This document shows positions 8,423 through 19,607 of a DNA stretch of 64,000 nt, piece by piece. The first letter of the stretch is position 1; each line of letters begins with the position of its first letter. This DNA comes from Crossaster papposus (taxonomy: Eukaryota; Echinodermata; Asteroidea; Velatida; Solasteridae): assembly GCA_037893245.1 (NCBI GenBank), contig JBAIAA010000413.1:1-64000 (forward strand). Reading direction: 5' to 3'. Under the pieces are notes generated by a model that was given only the letters and a program-made list of their open reading frames with translations, was not told the DNA's origin and did no database searches. The translations under genes and the position numbers were made by a program.

Positions 8423-10811
8423 AACACACGCGTTTCAAATTCGCCATAGGTTTGTGCACACAATCCCCGCCCACAAATAAGGGCATGAAGGAAAGCATGC
8501 CCCGGGAAGGGGCTGGGTGTTAGGAGATAGAGGGGGGCCTCCAGGAATGGCAAAATTAGCAATTTGACCCGGGGCATGCTTTGTTAGTATTTTATTTCGA
8601 TTTTCTGAAAATTTTAACGTTAACACACGCGTTTCAAATTCGCCATAGGTTTGTGCACACAATTCCCGCCCACAAATAAGGGCATGACGGAAAGCATGCC
8701 CCGGGAAGGGGCTGGGTGTTAGGAGATAGAGGGGGGCCTCCAGGAATGGCAAAATTAGCAATTTGACCCGGGGCATGCTTTGTTAGTATTTTATTTCGAT
8801 TTTCTGAAAATTGTAACGTTAACACACGCGTTTCAAATTCGCCATAGGTTTGTGCACACAATCCCCGCCCACAAATAAGGGCATGAAGGAAAGCATGCCC
8901 CGGGAAGGGGCTGGGTGTTAGGAGATAGAGGGGGGCCTCCAGGAATGGCAAAATTAGCAATTTGACCCGGGGCATGCTTTGTTAGTATTTTATTTCGATT
9001 TTCTGAAAATTTTAACGTTAACACACGCGTTTCAAATTCGCCATAGGTTTGTGCACACAATCCCCGCCCACAAATAAGGGCATGAAGGAAAGCATGCCCC
9101 GGGAAGGGGCTGGGTGTTAGGAGATAGAGGGGGGCCTCCAGGAATGGCAAAATTAGCAATTTGACCCGGGGCATGCTTTGTTAGTATTTTATTTCGATTT
9201 TCTGAAAATTTTAACGTTAACACACGCGTTTCAAATTCGCCATAGGTTTGTGCACACAATCCCCGCCCACAAATAAGGGCATGACGGAAAGCATGCCCCG
9301 GGAAGGGGCTGGGTGTTAGGAGATAGAGGGGGGCCTCCAGGAATGGCAAAATTAGCAATTTGACCCGGGGCATGCTTTGTTAGTATTTTATTTCGATTTT
9401 CTGAAAATTGTAACTTTAACACACGCGTTTCAAATTCGCCATAGGTTTGTGCACACAATCCCCAACCCACAAATAAGGGCATGACGGAAAGCATGCCCCG
9501 GGAAGGGGCTGGGTGTTAGGAGATAGAGGGGGGCCTCCAGGAATGGCAAAATTAGCAATTTGACCCGGGGCATGCTTTGTTAGTATTTTATTTCGATTTT
9601 CTGAAAATGTTAACGTTAACACACGCGTTTCAAATTCGCCATAGGTTTGTGCACACAATCCCCGCCCACAAATAAGGGCATGAAGGAAAGCATGCCCCGG
9701 GAAGGGGCTGGGTGTTAGGAGATAGAGGGGGGCCTCCAGGAATGGCAAAATTAGCAATTTGACCCGGGGCATGCTTTGTTAGTATTTTATTTCGATTTTC
9801 TGAAAATTTTAACGTTAACACACGCGTTTCAAATTCGCCATAGGTTTGTGCACACAATTCCCGCCCACAAATAAGGGCATGACGGAAAGCATGCCCCGGG
9901 AAGGGGCTGGGTGTTAGGAGATAGAGGGGGGCCTCCAGGAATGGCAAAATTAGCAATTTGACCCGGGGCATGCTTTGTTAGTATTTTATTTCGATTTTCT
10001 GAAAATTGTAACGTTAACACACGCGTTTCAAATTCGCCATAGGTTTGTGCACACAATCCCCGCCCACAAATAAGGGCATGAAGGAAAGCATGCCCCGGGA
10101 AGGGGCTGGGTGTTAGGAGATAGAGGGGGGCCTCCAGGAATGGCAAAATTAGCAATTTGACCCGGGGCATGCTTTGTTAGTATTTTATTTCGATTTTCTG
10201 AAAATTTTAACGTTAACACACGCGTTTCAAATTCGCCATAGGTTTGTGCACACAATCCCCGCCCACAAATAAGGGCATGAAGGAAAGCATGCCCCGGGAA
10301 GGGGCTGGGTGTTAGGAGATAGAGGGGGGCCTCCAGGAATGGCAAAATTAGCAATTTGACCCGGGGCATGCTTTGTTAGTATTTTATTTCGATTTTCTGA
10401 AAATTTTAACGTTAACACACGCGTTTCAAATTCGCCATAGGTTTGTGCACACAATCCCCGCCCACAAATAAGGGCATGACGGAAAGCATACCCCGGGAAG
10501 GGGCTGGGTGTTAGGAGATAGAGGGGGGCCTCCAGGAATGGCAAAATTAGCAATTTGACCCGGGGCATGCTTTGTTAGTATTTTATTTCGATTTTCTGAA
10601 AATTGTAACTTTAACACACGCGTTTCAAATTCGCCATAGGTTTGTGCACACAATCCCCGCCCACAAATAAGGGCATGAAGGAAAGCATGCCCCGTGAAGG
10701 GGCTGGGTGTTAGGAGATAGAGGGGGGCCTCCAGGAATGGCACAATTAGCAATTTGACCCGGGGCATGCTTTGTTAGTATTTTATTTCGATTTTCTGAAA
10801 ATGTTAACGTT
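8423..10811 (+). repeat. 6-mer HOR, 1195-bp unit, two copies
   Basis: Monomers from 8423 recur from 9618 with offset 1195 (6 x 199 + 1). Both units begin with a monomer carrying AATTCCCGCC plus GACGG, followed by TGT-tail and TTT-tail monomers and another GACGG monomer. The extra base is the AATCCCCAACCC gain near 9461, a sister of the one near 8069. The last two monomers of the second unit diverge and instead resemble those at 8024-8422. Confidence 0.8.
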
Positions 10812-13800
10812 AACACACGCGTTTCAAATTCGCCATAGGTTTGTGCACACAATCCCCGCCCACAAATAAGGGCATGAAGGAAAGCATGCCCTGGGAAGGG
10901 GCTGGGTGTTAGGAGATAGAGGGGGGCCTCCAGGAATGGCAAAATTAGCAATTTGACCCGGGGCATGCTTTGTTAGTATTTTATTTCGATTTTCTGAAAA
11001 TTTTAACGTTAACACACGCGTTTCAAATTCGCCATAGGTTTGTGCACACAATCCCCGCCCACAAATAAGGGCATGACGGAAAGCATGCCCCGGGAAGGGG
11101 CTGGGTGTTAGGAGATAGAGGGGGGCCTCCAGGAATGGCAAAATTAGCAATTTGACCCGGGGCATGCTTTGTTAGTATTTTATTTCGATTTTCTGAAAAT
11201 TGTAACGTTAACACACGCGTTTCAAATTCGCCCTAGGTTTGTGCACACAATCCCCGCCCACAAATAAGGGCATGAAGGAAATCATGCCCCGGGAAGGGGC
11301 TGGGTGTTAGGAGATAGAGGGGGGCCTCCAGGAATGGCAAAATTAGCAATTTGACCCGGGGCATGCTTTGTTAGTATTTTATTTCGATTTTCTGAAAATT
11401 GTAACGTTAACACACGCGTTTCAAATTCGCCATAGGTTTGTGCACACAATCCCCGCCCACAAATAAGGGCATGAAGGAAAGCATGCCCCGTGAAGGGGCT
11501 GGGTGTTAGGAGATAGAGGGGGGCCTCCAGGAATGGCACAATTAGCAATTTGACCCGGGGCATGCTTTGTTAGTATTTTATTTCGATTTTCTGAAAATGT
11601 TAACGTTAACACACGCGTTTCAAATTCGCCATAGGTTTGTGCACACAATCCCCGCCCACAAATAAGGGCATGAAGGAAAGCATGCCCCGGGAAGGGGCTG
11701 GGTGTTAGGAGATAGAGGGGGGCCTCCAGGAATGGCAAAATTAGCAATTTGACCCGGGGCATGCTTTGTTAGTATTTTATTTCGATTTTCTGAAAATTTT
11801 AACGTTAACACACGCGTTTCAAATTCGCCATAGGTTTGTGCACACAATCCCCGCCCACAAATAAGGGCATGACGGAAAGCATGCCCCGGGAAGGGGCTGG
11901 GTGTTAGGAGATAGAGGGGGGCCTCCAGGAATGGCAAAATTAGCAATTTGACCCGGGGCATGCTTTGTTAGTATTTTATTTCGATTTTCTGAAAATTGTA
12001 ACGTTAACACACGCGTTTCAAATTCGCCATAGGTTTGTGCACACAATCCCCGCCCACAAATAAGGGCATGAAGGAAAGCATGCCCCGGGAAGGGGCTGGG
12101 TGTTAGGAGATAGAGGGGGGCCTCCAGGAATGGCAAAATTAGCAATTTGACCCGGGGCATGCTTTGTTAGTATTTTATTTCGATTTTCTGAAAATTGTAA
12201 CGTTAACACACGCGTTTCAAATTCGCCATAGGTTTGTGCACACAATCTCCGCCCACAAATAAGGGCATGAAGGAAAGCATGCCCCGGGAAGGGGCTGGGT
12301 GTTAGGAGACAGAGGGGGGCCTCCAGGAATGGCAAAATTAGCAATTTGACCCGGGGCATGCTTTGTTAGTATTTTATTTCGATTTTCTGAAAATGTTAAC
12401 GTTAACACACGCGTTTCAAATTCGCCATAGGTTTGTGCACACAATCCCCGCCCACAAATAAGGGCATGAAGGAAAGCATGCCCCGGGAAGGGGCTGGGTG
12501 TTAGGAGATAGAGGGGGGCCTCCAGGAATGGCAAAATTAGCAATTTGACCCGGGGCATGCTTTGTTAGTATTTTATTTCGATTTTCTGAAAATTTTAACG
12601 TTAACACACGCGTTTCAAATTCGCCATAGGTTTGTGCACACAATCCCCGCCCACAAATAAGGGCATGACGGAAAGCATGCCCCGGGAAGGGGCTGGGTGT
12701 TAGGAGATAGAGGGGGGCCTCCAGGAATGGCAAAATTAGCAATTTGACCCGGGGCATGCTTTGTTAGTATTTTATTTCGATTTTCTGAAAATTGTAACGT
12801 TAACACACGCGTTTCAAATTCGCCCTAGGTTTGTGCACACAATCCCCGCCCACAAATAAGGGCATGAAGGAAAGCATGCCCCGGGAAGGGGCTGGGTGTT
12901 AGGAGATAGAGGGGGGCCTCCAGGAATGGCAAAATTAGCAATTTGACCCGGGGCATGCTTTGTTAGTATTTTATTTCGATTTTCTGAAAATTGTAACGTT
13001 AACACACGCGTTTCAAATTCGCCATAGGTTTGTGCACACAATCCCCGCCCACAAATAAGGGCATGAAGGAAAGCATGCCCCGTGAAGGGGCTGGGTGTTA
13101 GGAGATAGAGGGGGGCCTCCAGGAATGGCACAATTAGCAATTTGACCCGGGGCATGCTTTGTTAGTATTTTATTTCGATTTTCTGAAAATGTTAACGTTA
13201 ACACACGCGTTTCAAATTCGCCATAGGTTTGTGCACACAATCCCCGCCCACAAATAAGGGCATGAAGGAAAGCATGCCCCGGGAAGGGGCTGGGTGTTAG
13301 GAGATAGAGGGGGGCCTCCAGGAATGGCAAAATTAGCAATTTGACCCGGGGCATGCTTTGTTAGTATTTTATTTCGATTTTCTGAAAATTTTAACGTTAA
13401 CACACGCGTTTCAAATTCGCCATAGGTTTGTGCACACAATCCCCGCCCACAAATAAGGGCATGACGGAAAGCATGCCCCGGGAAGGGGCTGGGTGTTAGG
13501 AGATAGAGGGGGGCCTCCAGGAATGGCAAAATTAGCAATTTGACCCGGGGCATGCTTTGTTAGTATTTTATTTCGATTTTCTGAAAATTGTAACGTTAAC
13601 ACACGCGTTTCAAATTCGCCATAGGTTTGTGCACACAATCCCCGCCCACAAATAAGGGCATGAAGGAAAGCATGCCCCGGGAAGGGGCTGGGTGTTAGGA
13701 GATAGAGGGGGGCCTCCAGGAATGGCAAAATTAGCAATTTGACCCGGGGCATGCTTTGTTAGTATTTTATTTCGATTTTCTGAAAATTGTAACGTTAACA

Positions 13801-13995
13801 CACGTGTTTCAAATTCGCCATAGGTTTGTGCACACAATCTCCGCCCACAAATAAGGGCATGAAGGAAAGCATGCCCCGGGAAGGGGCTGGGTGTTAGGAG
13901 ATAGAGGGGGGCCTCCAGGAATGGCAAAATTAGCAATTTGACCCGGGGCATGCTTTGTTAGTATTTTATTTCGATTTTCTGAAAATGTTAACGTT
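10812..13995 (+). repeat. 8-mer HOR, 1592-bp unit, two copies
   Basis: Units 10812-12403 and 12404-13995 match monomer for monomer. Shared private variants include CGCCCTAGG (near 11231 and 12823) and AATCTCCGCC (12248 and 13840). Copy-specific changes are few: AAATCATG near 11281 and CCCTGGG near 10891 in the first, ACGTGT near 13804 in the second. Each half also resembles a 4-mer (796 bp), so the 8-mer is probably a doubled 4-mer. Confidence 0.9.
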
Positions 13996-15037
13996 AACAC
14001 ACGCGTTTCAAATTCGCCATAGATTTGTGCACACAATCCCCGCCCACAAATAAGGGCATGAAGGAAAGCATTCCCCGGGAAGGGGCTGGGTGTTAGGAGA
14101 TAGAGGGGGGCCTCCAGGAATGGCAAAATTAGCAATTTGACCCGGGGCATGCTTTGTTAGTATTTTATTTCGATTTTCTGAAAATTGTAACGTTAACACA
14201 CGCGTTTCAAATTCGCCATAGGTTTGTGCACACAATCCCCGCCCACAAATAAGGGCATGAAGGAAAGCATGCCCCAGGAAGGGGCTGGGTGTTAGGAGAT
14301 AGAGGGGGGCCTCCAGGAATGGCAAAATTAGCAATTTGACCCGGGGCATGCTTTGTTAGTATTTTATTTCGATTTTCTGAAAATGTTAACGTTAACACAC
14401 GCGTTTCAAATTCGCCATAGGTTTGTGCACACAATCCCCGCCCACAAATAAGGGCATGAAGGAAAGCATGCCCCGGGAAGGGGCTGGGTGTTAGGAGATA
14501 GAGGGGGGCCTCCAGGAATGGCACAATTAGCAATTTGACCCGGGGCATGCTTTGTTAGTATTTTATTTCGATTTTCTGAAAATTTTAACGTTAACACACG
14601 CGTTTCAAATTCGCCATAGGTTTGTGCACACAATCCCCGCCCACAAATAAGGGCATGAAGGAAAGCATGCCCCGTGAAGGGGCTGGGTGTTAGGAGATAG
14701 AGGGGGGCCTCCAGGAATGGCACAATTTGCAATTTGACCCGGGGCATGCTTTGTTAGTATTTTATTTCGATTTTCTGAAAATGTTAACGTTAACACACGC
14801 GTTTCAAATTCGCCATAGGTTTGTGCACACAATCCCCGCCCACAAATAAGGGCATGAAGGAAAGCATGCCCCGGGAAGGGGCTGGGTGTTAGGAGATAGA
14901 GGGGGGCGTCCAGGAATGGCAAAATTAGCAATTTGACCCTGGGCATGCTTTGTTAGTATTTTATTTCGATTTTCTGAAAATGTTAACGTTAACACACGCG
15001 TTTCAAATTCGCCATAGGTTTGTGCACACAATCCCCG

Positions 15038-15081
15038 CCCACAAATAAGGGCATGAAGGCCCACAAATAAGGGCATGAAGG
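15038..15081 (+). repeat. 22-bp internal tandem duplication, CC form
   Basis: Units 15038-15059 and 15060-15081, identical in form to 4073-4116. It lies in the first copy of the 1613-bp HOR. Confidence 0.95.
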
Positions 15082-16650
15082 AAAGCATGCCCCGGGAAGG
15101 GGCTGGGTGTTAGGAGATAGAGGGGGGCCTCCAGGAATGGCAAAATTAGCAATTTGACCCGGGGCATGCTTTGTTAGTATTTTATTTCGATTTTCTAAAA
15201 ATGTTAACGTTAACACACGCGTTTCAAATGCGCCATAGGTTTGTGCACACAATCCCCGCCCACAAATAAGGGCATGAAGGAAAGCATGCCCCGGGAAGGG
15301 GCTGGGTGTTAGGAGATAGAGGGGGGCCTCCAGGAATGGCACAATTAGCAATTTGACCCGGGGCATGCTTTGTTAGTATTTTATTTCGATTTTCTGAAAA
15401 TGTTAACGTTAACACACGCGTTTCAAATTCGCCATAGGTTTGTGCACACAATCCCGCCCACAAATAAGGGCATGAAGAAAAGCATGCCCCGGGAAGGGGC
15501 TGGGTGTTAGGAGATAGAGGGGGGCCTTCAGGAATGGCAACATTAGCAATTTGACCCGGGGCATGCTTTGTTAGTATTTTATTTCGATTTTCTGAAAATG
15601 TTAACGTTAACACACGCGTTTCAAATTCGCCATAGATTTGTGCACACAATCCCCGCCCACAAATAAGGGCATGAAGGAAAGCATTCCCCGGGAAGGGGCT
15701 GGGTGTTAGGAGATAGAGGGGGGCCTCCAGGAATGGCAAAATTAGCAATTTGACCCGGGGCATGCTTTGTTAGTATTTTATTTCGATTTTCTGAAAATTG
15801 TAACGTTAACACACGCGTTTCAAATTCGCCATAGGTTTGTGCACACAATCCCCGCCCACAAATAAGGGCATGAAGGAAAGCATGCCCCAGGAAGGGGCTG
15901 GGTGTTAGGAGATAGAGGGGGGCCTCCAGGAATGGCAAAATTAGCAATTTGACCCGGGGCATGCTTTGTTAGTATTTTATTTCGATTTTCTGAAAATGTT
16001 AACGTTAACACACGCGTTTCAAATTCGCCATAGGTTTGTGCACACAATCCCCGCCCACAAATAAGGGCATGAAGGAAAGCATGCCCCGGGAAGGGGCTGG
16101 GTGTTAGGAGATAGAGGGGGGCCTCCAGGAATGGCACAATTAGCAATTTGACCCGGGGCATGCTTTGTTAGTATTTTATTTCGATTTTCTGAAAATTTTA
16201 ACGTTAACACACGCGTTTCAAATTCGCCATAGGTTTGTGCACACAATCCCCGCCCACAAATAAGGGCATGAAGGAAAGCATGCCCCGTGAAGGGGCTGGG
16301 TGTTAGGAGATAGAGGGGGGCCTCCAGGAATGGCACAATTTGCAATTTGACCCGGGGCATGCTTTGTTAGTATTTTATTTCGATTTTCTGAAAATGTTAA
16401 CGTTAACACACGCGTTTCAAATTCGCCATAGGTTTGTGCACACAATCCCCGCCCACAAATAAGGGCATGAAGGAAAGCATGCCCCGGGAAGGGGCTGGGT
16501 GTTAGGAGATAGAGGGGGGCGTCCAGGAATGGCAAAATTAGCAATTTGACCCTGGGCATGCTTTGTTAGTATTTTATTTCGATTTTCTGAAAATGTTAAC
16601 GTTAACACACGCGTTTCAAATTCGCCATAGGTTTGTGCACACAATCCCCG

Positions 16651-16694
16651 CCCACAAATAAGGGCATGAAGGCCCACAAATAAGGGCATGAAGG
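16651..16694 (+). repeat. 22-bp internal tandem duplication, CC form
   Basis: Units 16651-16672 and 16673-16694, exactly 1613 bp after the previous one. It lies in the second copy of the 1613-bp HOR. Confidence 0.95.
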
Positions 16695-17221
16695 AAAGCA
16701 TGCCCCGGGAAGGGGCTGGGTGTTAGGAGATAGAGGGGGGCCTCCAGGAATGGCAAAATTAGCAATTTGACCCGGGGCATGCTTTGTTAGTATTTTATTT
16801 CGATTTTCTGAAAATGTTAACGTTAACACACGCGTTTCAAATGCGCCATAGGTTTGTGCACACAATCCCCGCCCACAAATAAGGGCATGAAGGAAAGCAT
16901 GCCCCGGGAAGGGGCTGGGTGTTAGGAGATAGAGGGGGGCCTCCAGGAATGGCACAATTAGCAATTTGACCCGGGGCATGCTTTGTTAGTATTTTATTTC
17001 GATTTTCTGAAAATGTTAACGTTAACACACGCGTTTCAAATTCGCCATAGGTTTGTGCACACAATCCCGCCCACAAATAAGGGCATGAAGAAAAGCATGC
17101 CCCGGGAAGGGGCTGGGTGTTAGGAGATAGAGGGGGGCCTTCAGGAATGGCAACATTAGCAATTTGACCCGGGGCATGCTTTGTTAGTATTTTATTTCGA
17201 TTTTCTGAAAATTTTAACGTT

Positions 17222-19210
17222 AACACACGCGTTTCAAATTCGCCATAGGTTTGTGCACACAATCCCCGCCCACAAATAAGGGCATGAAGGAAAGCATGCC
17301 CCGGGAAGGGGCTGGGTGTTAGGAGATAGAGGGGGGCCTCCAGGAATGGCAACATTAGCAATTTGACCCGGGGCATGCTTTGTTAGTATTTTATTTCGAT
17401 TTTCTGAAAATTGTAACGTTAACACACGCGTTTCAAATTCGCCATAGGTTTGTGCACACAATCCCCGCCCACAAATAAGGGCATGAAGGAAAGCATGCCC
17501 CGGGAAGGGGCTGGGTGTTAGGAGATAGAGGGGACCTCCAGGAATGGCAAAATTAGCAATTTGACCCGGGGCATGCTTTGTTAGTATTTTATTTCGATTT
17601 TCTGAAAATTTTAACGTTAACACACGCGTTTCAAATTCGCCATAGGTTTGTGCACACAATCCCCGCCCACAAATAAGGGCATGAAGGAAAGCATGCCCCG
17701 GGAAGGGGCTGGGTGTTAGGAGATAGAGGGGGGCCTCCAGGAATGGCAAAATTAGCAATTTGACCCGGGGCATGCTTTGTTAGTATTTTATTTCGATTTT
17801 CTGAAAATTTTAACGTTAACACACGCGTTTCAAATTCGCCATAGGTTTGTGCACACAATCCCCGCCCACAAATAAGGGCATGAAGGAAAGCATGCCCCGG
17901 GAAGGGGCTGGGTGTTAGGAGATAGAGGGGGGCCTCCAGGAATGGCAAAATTAGCAATTTGACCCGGGGCATGCTTTGTTAGTATTTTATTTCGATCTTC
18001 TGAAAATGTTAACGTTAACACACGCGTTTCAAATTCGCCATAGGTTTGTGCACACAATCCCCGCCCACAAATAAGGGCATGAAGGAAAGCATGCCCCGGG
18101 AAGGGGCAGGGTGTTAGGAGATAGAGGGGGGCCTCCAGGAATGGCACAATTAGCAATTTGACCCGGGGCATGCTTTGTTAGTATTTTATTTCGATTTTCT
18201 GAAAATTGTAACGTTAACACACGCGTTTCAAATTCGCCATAGGTTTGTGCACACAATCCCCGCCCACAAATAAGTGCATGAAGGAAAGCATGCCCCGGGA
18301 AGGGGCTGGGTGTTAGGAGACAGAGGGGGGCCTCCAGGAATGGCAAAATTAGCAATTTGACCCGGGGCATGCTTTGTTAGTATTTTATTTCGATTTTCTG
18401 AAAATTTTAACGTTAACACACGCGTTTCAAATTCGCCATAGGTTTGTGCACACAATCCCCGCCCACAAATAAGGGCATGAAGGAAAGCATGCCCCGGGAA
18501 GGGGCTGGGTGTTAGGAGATAGAGGGGGGCCTCCAGGAATGGCAAAATTAGCAATTTGACCCGGGGCATGCTTTGTTAGTATTTTATTTCGATTTTCTGA
18601 AAATTTTAACGTTAACACACGCGTTTCAAATTCGCCATAGGTTTGTGCACACAATCCCCGCCCACAAATAAGGGCATGAAGGAAAGCATGCCCCGGGAAG
18701 GGGCTGGGTGTTAGGAGATAGAGGGGGGCCTCCAGGAATGGCAAAATTAGCAATTTGACCCGGGGCATGCTTTGTTAGTATTTTATTTCGATCTTCTGAA
18801 AATGTTAACGTTAACACACGCGTTTCAAATTCGCCATAGGTTTGTGCACACAATCCCCGCCCACAAATAAGGGCATGAAGGAAAGCATGCCCCGGGAAGG
18901 GGCAGGGTGTTAGGAGATAGAGGGGGGCCTCCAGGAATGGCACAATTAGCAATTTGACCCGGGGCATGCTTTGTTAGTATTTTATTTCGATTTTCTGAAA
19001 ATTGTAACGTTAACACACGCGTTTCAAATTCGCCATAGGTTTGTGCACACAATCCCCGCCCACAAATAAGGGCATGAAGGAAAGCATGCCCCGGGAAGGG
19101 GCTGGGTGTTAGGAGACAGAGGGGGGCCTCCAGGAATGGCAAAATTAGCAATTTGACCCGGGGCATGCTTTGTTAGTATTTTATTTCGATTTTCTGAAAA
19201 TTTTAACGTT
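17222..19210 (+). repeat. 4-mer HOR, 796-bp unit, two copies plus two-monomer lead-in
   Basis: After a pair of monomers (17222-17618, with AGGGGACCTCC near 17530), units 17619-18414 and 18415-19210 match. Shared markers are CGATCTTCTG (near 17994 and 18790), GGGCAGGG (near 18107 and 18903) and GAGACAGAGG (near 18320 and 19115). TAAGTGCATG near 18274 is private to the first. Confidence 0.9.
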
Positions 19211-19607
19211 AACACACGCGTTTCAAATTCGCCATAGGTTTGTGCACACAATCCCCGCCCACAAATAAGGGCATGAAGGAAAGCATGCCCCGGGAAGGGG
19301 CTGGGTGTTAGGAGATAGAGGGGGGCCTCCAGGAATGGCAAAATTAGCAATTTGACCCGGGGCATGCTTTGTTAGTATTTTATTTCGATTTTCTGAAAAT
19401 TTTTACGTTAACACACGCGTTTCAAATTCGCCATAGGTTTGTGCACACAATCCCCGCCCACAAATAAGGGCATGAAGGAAAGCATGCCCCGGGAAGGGGC
19501 TGGGTGTTAGGAGATAGAGGGGGCCTCCAGGAATGGCAAAATTAGCAATTTGACCCGGGGCATGCTTTGTTAGTATTTTATTTCGATTTTCTGAAAATGT
19601 TTACGTT
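19211..19607 (+). repeat. Transition monomers between left and right domains
   Basis: Two monomers (199 and 198 bp; a G is lost from the G6 tract near 19520). Their tails read TTTTACG and GTTTACG in place of TTAACG, a change that destroys the junction palindrome and recurs only near 21392 and 21790. Before this point the CACAATT subtype is common (last seen near 18941); after it I find none, and the CACCGCC subtype appears from about 20049. Confidence 0.75.

Larger units (their letters stand above)
13996..17221 (+). repeat. 8-mer HOR, 1613-bp unit, two nearly identical copies
   Basis: Units 13996-15608 and 15609-17221. The unit is 8 x 199 plus 22 (internal duplication) minus 1 (AATCCCGCCC). 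Shared private variants include CATAGATTTG, GCATTCCCC, CACAATTTGC, GCGTCCAGG, AAATGCGCC and GGCCTTCAGG. The only differences I noticed are CTAAAAATG near 15197 in the first and the final tail (GTT against TTT). This is a recent duplication of an older segment also found at 3.2-4.6 kb. Confidence 0.93.

Noticed and set aside
598..16694. 22-bp internal duplications as a minisatellite in their own right
   Set aside because: Only two units occur per site and only in five monomers; they are slippage variants of the monomer, not an independent array.
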